64,000 nt of DNA. Origin: Dryocosmus kuriphilus (Eukaryota; Arthropoda; Insecta; Hymenoptera; Cynipidae). A model generated the notes under the pieces. It worked only from the letters and a program-made list of their open reading frames with translations. It did not search any database and was not told where the DNA came from. Location of the stretch: positions 113,611,417 to 113,675,416 of the forward strand of contig CM076194.1 in assembly GCA_038277395.1 (NCBI GenBank), written 5' to 3'. This document shows, piece after piece, positions 21,194 to 33,803 of the stretch (position 1 is its first letter; every line of letters begins with the position of its first letter). The position numbers and the translations under genes are program-made.

Positions 21194-21381
21194 CCCAGAT
21201 AGCCAGAGTTGTAGTTCAACTAGTTGGTCATCAACTTTTTTCGTCAACTTTAAGCTGACTTTACGTCAACTTCATAATTTACAACTGTTACCGTCAAGCT
21301 GTTGTCCGATTGCGGCAGTAGATTAACGGAAAGTTGCACTACCAACTTAACCTCAATTTGCGTTTAGTTGTGCTATCTGGG
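21194..21381. mobile_element. Short MITE, 188 bp, CCCAGATAGC termini
   Basis: It begins CCCAGATAGCCAGAGTTG and ends, inverted, with GTTGTGCTATCTGGG. The interior repeats 'caactt' on both strands. It is non-coding. Confidence 0.75.
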
Positions 21382-22666
21382 ACTTTATACGGAAACATAA
21401 TTCTTCTCTCCCAAATTTACATTTGGAATGTTTTTTTGTGGGGATTTGGATATTTTTTGGAAAAATAGAAATCTCACTTTACATTTCGAATGTTTTCGAT
21501 AATAAAAAAGCACAAGTCAGTTAGAAATTTTTTTTCATTATTTTACCGATCGCGCTAAAAACAAAGCAGCCGAAAAATACTGCATTACCATAAAGATTCA
21601 CGTGAAGTGAGCCCAAGTTTATTATCGATCTTTAATAAGAAACCAGAAGTCGGTAAGGAAGCATTTTTCCATTCTCTTACCGACCGCGATAAAAACAGAG
21701 CGCCTTAACAAAAATTCACGTGAAATGAGCTAATCCCGAGATAGTAGAATCAGAGTAGAATGGAGATGTTCACTTTGTAATCGTGATTGCGACTTCCCAT
21801 GATAATTATGAAGAACTAGGTAAAGTATAAAAGAATCGTAGGTAAGGGTTTCAGAATCATAAATAAATCGAATATTCTGCGTTCACGTGTGTGATTTACA
21901 AAATAGAAAATTATTACTTGGCTTGTTTACCAGTGACGGCTGTGATCACGTGACCCAAATACTTCCGATTTCCGTATATATTGCTTGTCGTCGGCGCGGT
22001 TGGCGCACTGTCCAGCACTGTCTTTTTTCTCCCCTCATGCCAACGACCGTTGGCAATGATATGTTTAATGTGTGTACAAAAATTGACAGGGCAAGGTTTA
22101 ATGTGTGTACAATAAATTGACAGGGAAAGAAAGACTGCAAATGTATATTGAAGTCTTGAAATATCTAACGTTCATGTTTTGCAGGAATTATTATGAAATG
22201 TTTTAGGGATTCGGTTTCTACAGGGAATATATTACAAGACACTGGAGGTTTGTAAAGTTCAAATATATTAAATATATAAGGGATTTTGAGGTTACGTTAA
22301 TAACCTATATCACTTTCAAGGTTTAATTTTTTATTATTTAAGTCTTATTTTTTCAATTGATTACATTCATATTGTAAAGCAGTCGGAAAGTAAAATTATA
22401 GGTTACTTCTTTGCATAAATTACTAAGTGTACATTAAATTAAATATTTATTTTAATTGTAAATTAAATATTTATAATACTTCTGAGGAAGGGAAAACGTT
22501 TCTGAAAGTATGAAAAGTTTTTAACCTAATCACAAGCTTTTTTACAAAAACTTTACAAAATCTTTAATGACTTAAAATGCTTATCTCGTTAGATTCAGAT
22601 CGAATTTCATCAAATAAATAAATCATTATTTATAGAAAGGAACTCTCACATTTTTCACAGCCAGTT
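21382..22666. other. Gene-free; two small direct duplications
   Basis: The block at about 21541-21615 (TTACCGATCGCG to TTCACGTGAAGTGAGC) recurs at about 21675-21735. A ~32 bp unit, 'gtttaatgtgtgtacaa...attgacagg', is repeated twice at about 22062-22130. I see no gene. Confidence 0.5.
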
Positions 22667-24962
22667 TGGGAAGGGTTTTTATTTTATTATTACTTAAAAA
22701 TTATTTTATTTCTTTTATATGAATATTATTTCAAAGGAACACTAGTTATTGTGGTGCATGCATTGTGGGTATCTCCGGCAAATGCTTCACCGATTTGCAT
22801 AAAATCTTTCTGACCTAATAAAGAATCGCCAAAAAATTACTTCTATCCATACGTATTAAAACTATTTGTGAAACTGTAGTTTCAGATTTCGAAGACAGGA
22901 AAAATATATCATTTTAAGTAATTAAGCAGGTCTACAGTCTACAGTTTTAAAGTAAATTTTTAACGAACTTTCAGCATTTTTCATATGCAATTGACAGTTA
23001 TGTGCATTATATTTTGCCAAGTAGTTGTACGGAATGTGAACTGTTCGATTCATTCAATTGACAAAATTGTATAGAAACTAAAAGTATGCTAGAGAGAAGT
23101 AATTATGAAACTTCGGCAAGATGCTGTTGTTATAAGAAACTTAAAAAAACAAAGACATAAAAATTTGAAAACGTGGCAAAATTTTTTTTCACTTCTCAAT
23201 AATAATTTCACTCAGTTTTCAAACTTTTTGTCCGTTTTTTACCTTTTTGACAATAATATATTGCCAAAGTTTAATAATTTTTTTTCTCTAGCATACTTTT
23301 TAGTTTAGTAACATATTATTGTTGTTAAAAGTAGGAAAAAGAAGACAACAAAAATTTGAAAACCGCAAATCAAAAACCATAAAACGGGAAATTGTAAATG
23401 AAGGCAAATGATTATTCGGTGAATGAAAAATTATGCAAAATAGTCATTCGAAAAAAGAGTAATTACTATATCTAGTAAGGCAGAAAATGAAAAATATGTT
23501 AAACAGTAATTCGTTATTATCAAAATTATGTGAAATTGTAATTAGGTTAAATAACAAATTATGTTAAATGGTTCTTCGGAACTATGACAGTTGTGACAAA
23601 TGGTAATTCGGAGAAATTGAAGTTAGAACGAAAAGTAATTTGGAAAAATTAAATGCTGGTAAATTGGCAATTAGGCTAAATTAAAATTCCAGTACTTTGC
23701 TATTCGTTGGAACAATATTCGCTCAAATAACTCTCAATGTATAATAGAATTTGGGGAATAATCATGCGTCTCCTCCGTATAGCGCGTCGGTAGTTTAAAA
23801 TTTTAAAACATGTTCAATACAAAACAATAAGAAACACGATTTTTGTATTTCCTGGCCAATTTAGGTAGAGTTTAAATACTTTTGTACAATGATATTAGAA
23901 ACATTGAAACATTTCAATTTCGGTCTCTATGTAAATGTGGGCGGGCAGTGAAAAGTGAGAGAATTTTGAAAACGAAACTTTCCCCTAAGTAGACGAAATA
24001 AAAATTAATTGCCCCATTGAACAGAAACAAAAAAGAATCAGGCACGATGTTCCTCTTATAAGAAAGTAAAACAAAAACAAAGACATGAAAATTTTAAAAC
24101 TCGTCAAGATTTTCTTTTTCATTTCTTAATAATAATCTTGCCAAGTTTTCAAATTTTTGTTGTCTTCTTCTTCCTACTTTTAATAACAATAATATGTTAA
24201 TAAACTAAAAAATATGTTAGAGAAAAAAAATGATTAAACTTTGGCAATATATTATTGTTAAAAAAGGAAAAAACAGACAAAAAAATTTGAAAACTGAGTG
24301 AAACTATTATTGAGAAGTGAAAAAAAAGTTGCCAAGTTTTCAAATTTTCATGTCCTTTTTTTTTTAATTTTCTTATAACAACAACATCTTGCCGAAGTTT
24401 CATAATTACTTCTCTCTATCATACTTTTAGTTTCTATACAATTTTGTCAATTGAATGAATGGAACAGTTCACATTCCGTACAATTACTTGGCAAAATTTG
24501 ATTTTACAAACTATTTTGACATTTTTTGAATCGAAGACGTTTTTGGTGGGACTTCATATTTTTTAAAAATGTTTGTTGAATTCAATTTATTATTAAAATG
24601 TTATACTCAACAAAATATAATTCACTTAACTGTCAATTGCATATGAAAAATGCTGAAAGTTAGGTAAAAGTTTAGTTCAAAACTGTAGACTGTAGGCCTG
24701 CTTAATTACTTAAAATCATACATTTTTGCTGTCTCCGAAACTTGAAAACTACAGTTTCATAAATATTGTTAATACATATAGGTAGAAGTAATTTTTTGGC
24801 GATTCTTTATCAGGTCAAAAAGATTTTATGCAAATCGGTGAAGCATTTGCCGGAGATGCCCACAATGCATGCACCACACTAACTATTGTTCCTTCGACAT
24901 AATATACATATAAAAGAAATAAAATAATCTTTAAGTAATAATAAAATAAAAACCCATCCCAA
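22667..24962. mobile_element. 2.3 kb foldback element with ~0.7 kb arms
   Basis: The left arm, about 22667-23390, is the inverse of about 24060-24962. The ends read TTGGGAAGGGTTTTTATTTT and, inverted, TTGGGATGGGTTTTTATTTT. Well-conserved internal landmarks are 'tgcatgcattgtgggtatctc', 'tcttgccgaagtttcataat' and 'gtcaattgcatatgaaaaatg'. The right arm has an extra ~130 bp near 24480-24610. The central spacer, about 23390-24060, is unrelated and non-coding. The short open frames in each arm (23105-23308 plus, 24403-24197 minus) are mirror images and have no domain. Confidence 0.85.
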
Positions 24963-25562
24963 CATTTTTAGGATCTTTTGTTGTTTTCAAGGAAAATTCG
25001 AAAACTCGATTTTGTTAGAAAAAATTCTGCTGGCTACAAAAATAGTTAAGTCGGCATAAAGGTTACAGAGTGTCTTCCTTATGTAAGTCAAATTAATAAA
25101 AACAATCGACAAAAAATATAAGTATGGATTTTCTGAGAAAATAATCTTTGTATATTTCTAGAAAAATCCACCGCCATTTTGTTTACTTTAAACCTTTTTT
25201 GATTCTTCTTGTAGATTTTGAAATAGGACGATAAAGCAATCTGAAGAAAGCCTTAAATAACACTTCTACTTCAAGGTTATACAGTTTTAAAGGAAAAAAT
25301 CGCATTTTTTCGAGAAACCCACTTCAAAATTCAAATACCTATGACTTCGTATTAATTTTTTTTTTTTTGTACTGGGAAAAATACGTATCACCTGTTTTCG
25401 AAAAACTCAAGAAACTCTTCAAAATATCAAAAAATGGAAATGCAAGTTTTTGTAGGTCTCTTCAAAGCGAACAAGTTTTATTTATGATTTTTCCCATATC
25501 TCACATATTTTTTGGCGCCCCTTCCTAAATCTGTTTGTAAGTCAAACGAACCCATATACCAA
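24963..25562. other. Gene-free spacer
   Basis: AT-rich sequence with no supported feature. A (T)12 run is at about 25356-25367. Confidence 0.5.
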
Positions 25563-25811
25563 CCCAGTGGGCACGAATGTCCCAAGACGTTTTTAAGACG
25601 TCCTACTAACGTCCTAAGTCAGGCCAAATAATGTTCTAAAAATGTAAAATGTTCTAAAGACGTTTCAAGGACGTATTTGGAACATTGGACGTTCTTTGCC
25701 TGTCTTAGAACGTTCTTTTGGACATTCTAAAAACGTCTTTTAAACGACTTTACATCCTAAAAACGTCTTTAGGATGTTCTAAAAATGTCTTTAAATTTCG
25801 TGCCCGCTGGG
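25563..25811. mobile_element. MITE, 249 bp, CCCAGTGGGCACGAA termini
   Basis: It begins CCCAGTGGGCACGAA and ends TTCGTGCCCGCTGGG. The interior is made of 'aaaaacgtctt' and 'gttctaaa' words on both strands. It is the second member of the family seen at 7689-7900, and both copies are followed by AAG. Confidence 0.8.
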
Positions 25812-26325
25812 AAGTTTTATGACTATTTTAGATGTACCGCAGCTACATACTAAACGGTTTGGCGATACAATTCGTAGAATAACTCATCAGATCTAAACCC
25901 ATTTGTGAATCTTCTGGTAGGGATAATCTTAAAAATCTTAATTTTTTATACTATATTCATTAACAGTGGGATGAAATTTCTCTAATACATTTGAGAATTA
26001 TCTGATGATAAAAATTTTCTACAAAAAATTTTTATATCGCTAGAAAATAAAAAATGTAAACTCAGGAAATGGCTTCCGTTTCCGGTACCGAAAGGTACAG
26101 TACGCGTGTTTATTCTGTCCTATCTTTTTTGGTTTTGGTGAGGGGTGTGGCGGTGTGATTGAGGTGAAAAGTGATAAGGGAGGTGAGTGTAATGAAAGGG
26201 TTTGTGTGGTAGTGTGGGGGAGTTGTTTTGTAAAGTTAAAAGTGTTGAAACGAAAGTCGAAAGTGAGAGTTTAGACGTTAGTTGCCGAGGTCGGAAAAGT
26301 GAGAGGGAAGGTAAGTTAGACCAGC

Positions 26326-27565
26326 ATGTTTACAATGAGGAGCCCAATGGGTGCCAGTAGAGGGCAGCAGCAGGTAGATAACCTCGGTGCTGATGAGCTC
26401 ACTGTGGCCGGCGAAACAGGGAGGGGCAAGGGTGATGCCGGGGATAGTACTGATGATGGAGAGATGCAGTTTCCCACGCCGGGAAACTTTGTAAGGGGAA
26501 AGAAGGGAGAGGGACTAACCGACAGAAGAACTCGAGGTAGACCCTCAAATCGGGAACTGCTTAGTAGATCGAGATCTAGCAGTTTAGGATCAAAACAACT
26601 TTTTATCAAGTGGAGACAGGGGGGAGGATTAACGGATAAAAGCGATGAGGGGGACAAGATAGTAAATCGATAGTAAAAGATCAAGGGAAGAAGAGGGGAC
26701 TGAACAGGAAGAAGCGAAATTGCTGAAGAAGCTTAAGAAGAAGTCTCCACCGGAGAGGAATAAGGCAAAAGGAAAAGTCGATCTAGAGAATCTGAAAAGT
26801 CTCATTAAAGGGCTTAGAGAGGAAACGAACCACATTCTAAATGCCATGCAAAAGAGAGGGGATGAGGCCTGGGAGGAAATGAGGAAAGTTAGAGAAAAGT
26901 GTGAAGAATGGGATCTGGTGTGGCGGCAAGAAAAAGATAAGGTTTGAAAACGGTTGGAGGATATCGGGAAAAAGCAAAGAATGAGTCAGAAAGAGAGAAA
27001 ACTTGATATGGAAAAGTTGGAAGAAAGAGTGAGAAGTTTAGAATGTAAGTCTGTGGACAGAAAGAAAGTGGATGAAGGTGTAAAAGAAGGAGAGAAAATA
27101 AAAGAATTGAATGAGCATGTTATCCTAGAAAATGTGAGAATGAAATCAAGAATGAGAGAATTAGAAAGGAAAATGGAAATAGGAGAGAAGACGAAACGTA
27201 GTAGAAATATAGTGATTAGAGGAATGAAAGTGGATAGTGAATCAGGAAGAGAAGAAGTGGAAAGGTTGGTAGGGAAAATTGGGACAAAAGAGCATGTGAA
27301 AGAGGTAAATGGAGTGGGAAGGGAGAATAAAGGTAAAAGGAGTGTATATATAGTGAAAGTGAGAAGTGAGGAAGAAAAAGATGATATTATGAGAAGAAAG
27401 AATGCTTTAAAGGGGAGGGAAGAAAGGATAGAGGAGGATATGACGTGGAATGAAAGAAGAAGAAAGTGCATAATGAAACAGAGAGCATGGAGTGAAAGAA
27501 TGAAAGGGAACACGGTATGGACAGGGAAAGACAGGATGTGGGTAAATGGTAATGTGTGGATATAG
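26326..27565 (+). pseudogene. LINE ORF1 (nucleic-acid chaperone type), broken
   Basis: The first piece (26326-26673) is low-complexity and Gly/Ser/Arg-rich. The following pieces (26720-26947 and 26954-27565) form long charged coiled coils ('MEKLEERVRSLECK') and then an RRM-like core, 'RSRNIVIRGMKVDSESGREE', resembling L1-type ORF1 proteins. Stops or shifts at about 26672 and 26945 break it. Such proteins bind the LINE RNA. Confidence 0.75.
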
Positions 27566-27775
27566 GATGAAGAGAAAGAAGAATTGTCTGAAGTGTATAG
27601 GGAGAGTACATGGCGACGAGGGGAAGAAAGAAGGGCTAGTGGTAGAAGGGAGAAGATAATGGAAAGAGTAGAGGGTGAAAGGAAAGAAGGAGGAGAAGGC
27701 GGCCTGGCGGGGTTTCCACAAAAATAGGAAGGGGGCGTAAAAAAGAAAGAAGAGAGAAAGTAAGGAAAAAGGAAA

Positions 27776-30737
27776 TGAGAGTAGCGTTTTGGAATGTATC
27801 AGGGCTAATGAATAAAGATGAAGCGTTCTGGGAAGAGGTGAAGAAATGGGATGTAGTGATGTTGAGTGAAACCTGGGTAGATGAAAAGGATTGAAGGAGG
27901 GTGAAGAGGAAGTTACCCAAGGGATATATATGAAAGATGCAAGAGGCAAAGAAAGAGAAGGTAAAGGGAAGAAAGAAAGGGGGCATGGTGTCAGGAGTAA
28001 GGAATGAATTGTTAGGTGAAGAGAGAATAGAAATGGGATTTAAGCAAAAGATTAGGAAATGACGAGAATGGGTGGAAGAAGAAAGGTGAGGATAGTTTGC
28101 ATCTGAATGAAGAAGAAGGTTTGGTTTTGATAAGAGGCGATCTGAATTGTTTTGATAAGAGGCAGGGAATGCTTGGACAGGGGGGAGGGGAAATATGGGA
28201 TGAAGAGAGTGAGACTTTGAGGAAAAAATCGAAACATAAACAGGTGGACCAGGAGGGTAGGACTCTGCTGGAAATTCTGGGAGAAGCAGGTTAGTTCATT
28301 TATAATGGGAACTCGGAGGGGAAATGGAAGGATAGATTACATTTGCAGGAAAAGGGGAAGCAGTAATAGACTACATTCTGGCAGAGGAAATGATAAGGAG
28401 GCTTTTGGAAAGAATGAAAGTAGGGAAAGAAATAGGGTCAGAATACTTCCCGGTAATTGCAACGTTGAAATGTGTAAATGGGAGAAGATAGGAAAGGAAG
28501 AAGGAGGGAGTGACAAGGAAGAAAGCAAAGATGGGCAAGTGGGGAGTTGATAAAATAAAAGAATATACGGAAAGAATGGAAGAAGAGAATACTATGATTG
28601 AAGAAGGGGAAAGCGTGGATGCGATGCTGTGTAAGATAAAGGAAAGGGCAGAGAAGATAGTGGAAGGAGTTACGCCAGTGGGGAGAAAAGAAGGGAAAAA
28701 AGACGATGGTGGGACGTGGAATGTATAGAGAGTAAAGAACGTATGAAGTTATCGTTAAAGAATTGGAGAAGAGGAGAGGTAGACAGAAAGGAATATAATA
28801 AAAGAAAAAGGGAACACGAGAAATTACTAGATGTGAAGAGACAGAAGGAGAAGGTGAGGTACATGGAGGAGGTAGAGAAAGCAATAAGTGAAGGAAGAGA
28901 ATGAAAGGTGATGAATAGAGAGAGGTATGGATGGAAAGGAATCAATGAAGAGATAAATCTGGATGAATGGACGGTATCCTTCAAGAAATTGCTAGGAGGT
29001 GTGGGTAGCAAAGTGAAGGTGGAAGGCAGACAGAGCAAGGAGGGAGGAATGGAAGGGGGCAATGAGGTGACCAGAGAGTAGGTGAATCAAGCAATTGAGA
29101 AGTTAAAAAGAAACAAGACGACAGGAGAGGATGGGATGGAGAATGAAGCGTTGAAATTTGGAGGAAGAAGGATTATAGAAGAGATCTGGGAAGTATGTGG
29201 TAGAGTATGGAGAGGAGAAGGATGGCCCAAGGAGTGGAGAACAGGTTGGGTAGTTCCGTTGATAAAGAAAGGTATGGGTAGAAAAGTGGAAGATTATAGA
29301 GGAATCACTCTCATGCCAGTAACGTATAAAATTTACGCGGAGGTGCTTAGGAAGAGATTAGAAGAACAGGTAGAAGAGAAAGGAAGTATTCCACACAATC
29401 AAACAGGATTCAGGAAGAGGATGGGAACAGTGGATAACAATTTCGTTCTGAATTATCTAGTCAACAGAAACCTGGGACAGAAAAAGGAAAGCTAGTTGCA
29501 CTCTTCGTAGATTTTAAGGCAGCTTTCGACTCGGTGAATAGGAAAGTTTGCTGGAAGGCAATGAAATAAAGGGAGGTCGAAGAAGGATTCACTGAGAGTA
29601 TAAAAGAGGTCTTTACGGAGACGAAGACAAGGGAGAGGATCGGGGAATAGAAAGGGGAGGAGTTTTGGACAAGGAGGGTTCTCAGGCAAGAGTGCCCGCT
29701 AAGTCCATTGTTATTTAGCATAATGTTGGCAGACCTAGAAGAGAAAATGGATAAGAATGGTAAAGGAGGTACAGTTCTAGGAAATAAAAGAATATACTCA
29801 CTAGCGTACGCGGACGATGTGGCGCTTCTAGCAAAGAATGAAAATGTCATGAGCTGCTAATGAAAGGATTCGAAGACTATGGGAAAGAGAAAGAATTGAC
29901 AGTTAATGTAACGAAGACAAAAATAGTATGTTTCAGAAATAGAAAGAATGAAGTAAAGTATGGATGGTAGATAAATGGAGAAATGATGGAAATGGTAGAG
30001 GAATTTTGTTATGTAGGATTTTGGTTCGAAGCGGGAGGTGGAAATGATCTTCAGGTGAAAAAAAGGATGGAAAGTTCGAGTAAGGTGATGGGCCAATTGT
30101 GGGGGATTGGAAAAAAAAAATTCAAAGAGGACTGAAAGATGAGACTATGGCTGTTTGACTCACTGTTATGGTCAGCGATGTACTATGGAGTGGAAATATG
30201 GGGTTGGAATGAGTACAAGAAGGTAGAAAACATGCAAGAAAGATTTCTGAGATGGGTTATGGGAGTAAGCTGGAACTGCCCAGGTTATATGTTGAGAGAA
30301 GAAACATGGAAAGAGAAATTGGTGATAAGGCAGATAAAAAGGGTCTGGAATTTCGAAGAAAAACTTAAGAGTGGTAAGGGTAGCAAAATAGCACAAGTGT
30401 GCCGACAGGAATTAATAAAAATAGAGAGAGGAGAGGTCACACGTGACATTCAAAATGGGAGGAAGAGAGATGGCAAGTTAGAAGGGAGTGGAGAATGTGT
30501 GACGAGGGGAGGGAGTGGCAGGAAATTGAAAGGGAAATGAGTAAGAAGCAGGAAGAGAAGAGGTGGGAGAAGATTATAGGGTCAAAATATAATAAATGGT
30601 ATAAATTCGTCAAGACGAAAGGGGTCCCAGAATATTTAGGGAAATTGAAAAAGGAGTGCAGGTGGGACAGGATGATACGTTTCAGAATGCGTGAAGACAT
30701 GATAATGAATGTAAATATTGGATGGGTGAAGAAATGA
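27776..30737 (+). pseudogene. LINE ORF2 (endonuclease/reverse transcriptase), broken
   Basis: The endonuclease start 'MRVAFWNVSGLMNKD...VMLSETWVDE' is at 27776-27890 and hits a stop at once. RT motifs follow: 'WRTGWVVPLIKKG' and 'EDYRGITLMPVTYKIYAEVL' (29082-29495), 'LFVDFKAAFDSVNRKV' (about 29500-29550) and 'YSLAYADDVALLAKN' with the catalytic YADD (about 29794-29838). The C-terminal part is 30139-30737. At least six frame breaks separate these blocks. Confidence 0.85.
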
Positions 30738-31234
30738 AAATGTGCAAGGTTTCTAGGTATGAAAGGGAATCATGGGAGCACGTGTTGGAGTGGTGCACAG
30801 GCGAAGAGGAAGGGGGAAAGAGCGTGGTAGATAAAGTTAGGTGGATACTGAGCGGTTGTTGACAAGGGGAAAACTGGGTGAAGTGCTTAGAAAAGAAAAG
30901 GGAAGAGAGGATGTGTGTGGGGGAAGAGAAAACCAAAATCGAAATTGAAATATGTACAAGGAAAATTAGTGTTGTGTGACTTGGCAAAGCTTGAAGAATA
31001 ATGGTAAGAGAAAACGGAAGCCCTGGAAGGTCTCGCGCACTTATTAGATATTAGATAATAGATAGCAAGATAGTATTTAAGAATTTAAGAACTTGTACAT
31101 AATGAAGCGATAATAGGCTAAGATGAGTATAAGGCATAGTGGTTAAGTGAAACTGTAAATCATGTAAAGGGAACGGAGCCCTCAAATCCGTAAGGGAGAG
31201 TAAGAAACGAATCAATCAATCAAACGCAGGAAAT

Positions 31235-32667
31235 TTTTTAAATAATGATTTGTATGCGTGTGTATTTAAAAGAAAATATATTTATCTACATCAGCTTAAA
31301 AAATATTTGGGATATATGAGTGTTTTCTACTCATCAAAATAACTAGAAAGAATCAGACCGGGAGATGGTGACAGATTATTTGTCGAAAAAAAATCACGAA
31401 AAATAAGAATCCCGAAATTCCAAAATACCCTAATTCCAAGTTTATCGAATTATATAATTTTTTAATTATTAAATTGAAGCAAATTATAAAATTCAAGTAA
31501 GGGTCTCGTACAAAAACATCTAGCCGTAATCGGACTAAATCTTTTTTCAAAATTTTTTCTATTTTTATGAACTACAAAATAAATTATTGTTTGGCAAATC
31601 CACCAAGACCTTTTCGATATAAATGCTGTGCGAGGTCCTTTAAATTTTTCAAAACTGCCAAAATTCAAAAATGTCGAAAACAAATATTTTATTAATTAAA
31701 AAATTATTCTTTTCAAAAATTAAATAAATATTCATTATATATAGATATAAAAAATGTATTTTTGTCAATTTTAAATTTCGAGAATATAAGAATGTGAGGG
31801 AAATCAATGATTCGTTCATTTTATAATTCTCTAATCTTTGATTAGTTAAAATGTAATTTGACGAATTTTGAGGATTTTTATTTCTCTACATTTTTAAGAA
31901 TCGTGTTGCTGGGTCGAAATTAAAAAAATTGTATATCTCCATAATTTGTGTTTTCTGCAATTTTTTACAATAATTTGTGTATTCAGCATTTTTTCCCATT
32001 AATTTCTGTGTTCTGTGTTTAATTTTTAGTTACTTTTTATTATTACTTACCTTAAAAAATGGCGAGTAAAAAACGCTGCTCATACCATACAATATGGAAT
32101 AAATGTTATTATAAAAACAACATTTTTATAACAAGCTATATATGTCATTTTTACTTCAAATAAACAAAGGACTATTTTCCAATGTTATTTTTACTTGTTT
32201 ATTACATTTTTAAAACAAAATAAAACTATGGTGCTTTTTTGCATACGTGTAAATCTCAGTAAATAATTTAACAGTTTTGTTTGAATGATACATAAATTTA
32301 ATTTTGTTTATTAAACATAATTGCTCATAGATATATTTTTGTCATTTTTTCATTCTGCAAAATTAACAAAAAATAAGATTTAAATTTTATATAACTATAT
32401 GAAATAATTTTTTTTGCATAACTACTTAATACTAATTGAAAATTGTAGAAATAATTATATATTATTAAATATTTAATATTCTTAATATAAATAATTTTGA
32501 ATATTAGTTTGCACGCGTGATAAATCTTTTCATAGTAACTCCGGTGGTACCTCATTTCTCTAAACTCTCTAAACTTTCATCATTTACCGACACGCAACGT
32601 GCGGTAATCTGGACCTACGAAGTAACTCAAGGTCGCAGCGCGAAGGTGGCGCGTTTATTAGACTAAT
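31235..32667. other. AT-rich gene-free interval
   Basis: No supported gene, RNA or repeat. The short open frames are low-complexity Phe/Ile/Lys-rich translations of AT-rich DNA. Confidence 0.6.
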
Positions 32668-33803
32668 GGCCGGTTTCTTCATACCTCCCGATAGCTATCT
32701 TCTAGATATAGTTATCCGTCAGATAAATAAAAATTCGTTTTCTTCACTGAGCGCCAGTTGATCCACCTTCCAATAAAGTGCCTGATAGCTATCTAGCAGA
32801 ATAAATTTATCAGACGGGTTATCTGATAGATAGTGATTTCGGGTTGATCCACTGAAATTTATGTGGCAGATAGTTACCCTTCAGATATATAGGGATATAT
32901 AGGGAATACGAGTACTCTTCGTATGAAGGGCCTATATGTGACCAGAGATGTGACAGAGAGGTTAATATCCTGTAAATAAACACAAATGCAAAATTTTCAA
33001 ATTGTAGAGAATGAAAAAAATCATGTGTATTTGGAGGTTATATTGTGTATATGTTGTCAAAATTTAAAACTATCAATAATTACATATTTATTGTACATTT
33101 TTTAAAAGTTATCTGTAATAGATTTTTATGCTAGTTACGTAAAAGTTTCTAAATAAATATTAATATCACTTAAAAATGTTAATAAACAAAATTGTTGAGG
33201 CCGTTTAAGCCAATGCTTATTCATCACCTTTCTTCAACTTTTAATAAGCACTAAAAATTAATGGGGCATATATAACCTTAAGGGCCAGTTGATCCATCTT
33301 CCAATAAAGTTACAAATAAATTTATCTACCAGATAGGGAATTTTCGTGTTGATCCACCTTTGGAAAGCGCTATCTGGCGCTATCCGACAGATAAAGTCGC
33401 AGTTATCCGAGAGTAAAAACCATCGGCCGGTCGAAGTGGCCAATAACGCTTTATCCATCAGTTATCGCCATATTTAAAAGGAAAAGGGAGGTTAGAATTG
33501 GCTAAAAATCAACATAATGAACATGGAAGACGGAAATTATTATGATGGCATCAAACAGACCGGTATGTATATATTTACTTTGAAAAAATGTGAATATTGG
33601 TTGTGTCGAGAAATAGAAGCGCAATAGTTTCTTATAATGACACGGGGGACACTGGAGTCACTATCTGGCAGATATCCGCTACTTCGGTTCCGGATAAGTT
33701 TATCTGCCAGATACCTACTATCCAGAGGTGAAGAAAACCGATTTTGGGAGATATGTTATGGATAAAGTTATCCGACAGATATCTAGAGGTGAAGAAACCG
33801 GGC
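32668..33803. mobile_element. MITE, 1.1 kb, rich in TATCTGNCAGATA words
   Basis: The left end GGCCGGTTTCTTCATACCTC is matched inverted by GAGGTGAAGAAACCGGGC. The following 30 bp (including TCTAGATATAGTTATCC) also correspond. Inside, 'gccagttgatcca.cttccaataaagt' is a direct repeat at 32749 and 33283. Near-palindromic 'tatctggcagata'-type words recur at least eight times, resembling clustered transposase-binding sites. It is non-coding. Confidence 0.7.

Larger units (their letters stand above)
26071..31221 (+). mobile_element. Non-LTR retrotransposon (LINE), nearly full length, decayed
   Basis: The element has a 5' UTR, an ORF1 region, an ORF2 region with endonuclease and reverse transcriptase, and a 3' end of AATC repeats (about 31207-31221). 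It is flanked by AAACTCAGGAAAT (26058-26070) and AAACGCAGGAAAT (31222-31234), a 13 bp target-site duplication with one mismatch. The coding strand is strongly purine-rich throughout, which creates long antisense open frames that are not genes. No RNase H domain was recognised. I place it in the broad I/Jockey group without a clade call. Numerous frameshifts and stops make it inactive. Confidence 0.9.

Noticed and set aside
26986..30987. Many minus-strand open frames of 60-180 codons rich in Ser, Phe, Leu and Pro
   Set aside because: They are antisense shadows of the purine-rich LINE; purine bias removes stop codons on the opposite strand.
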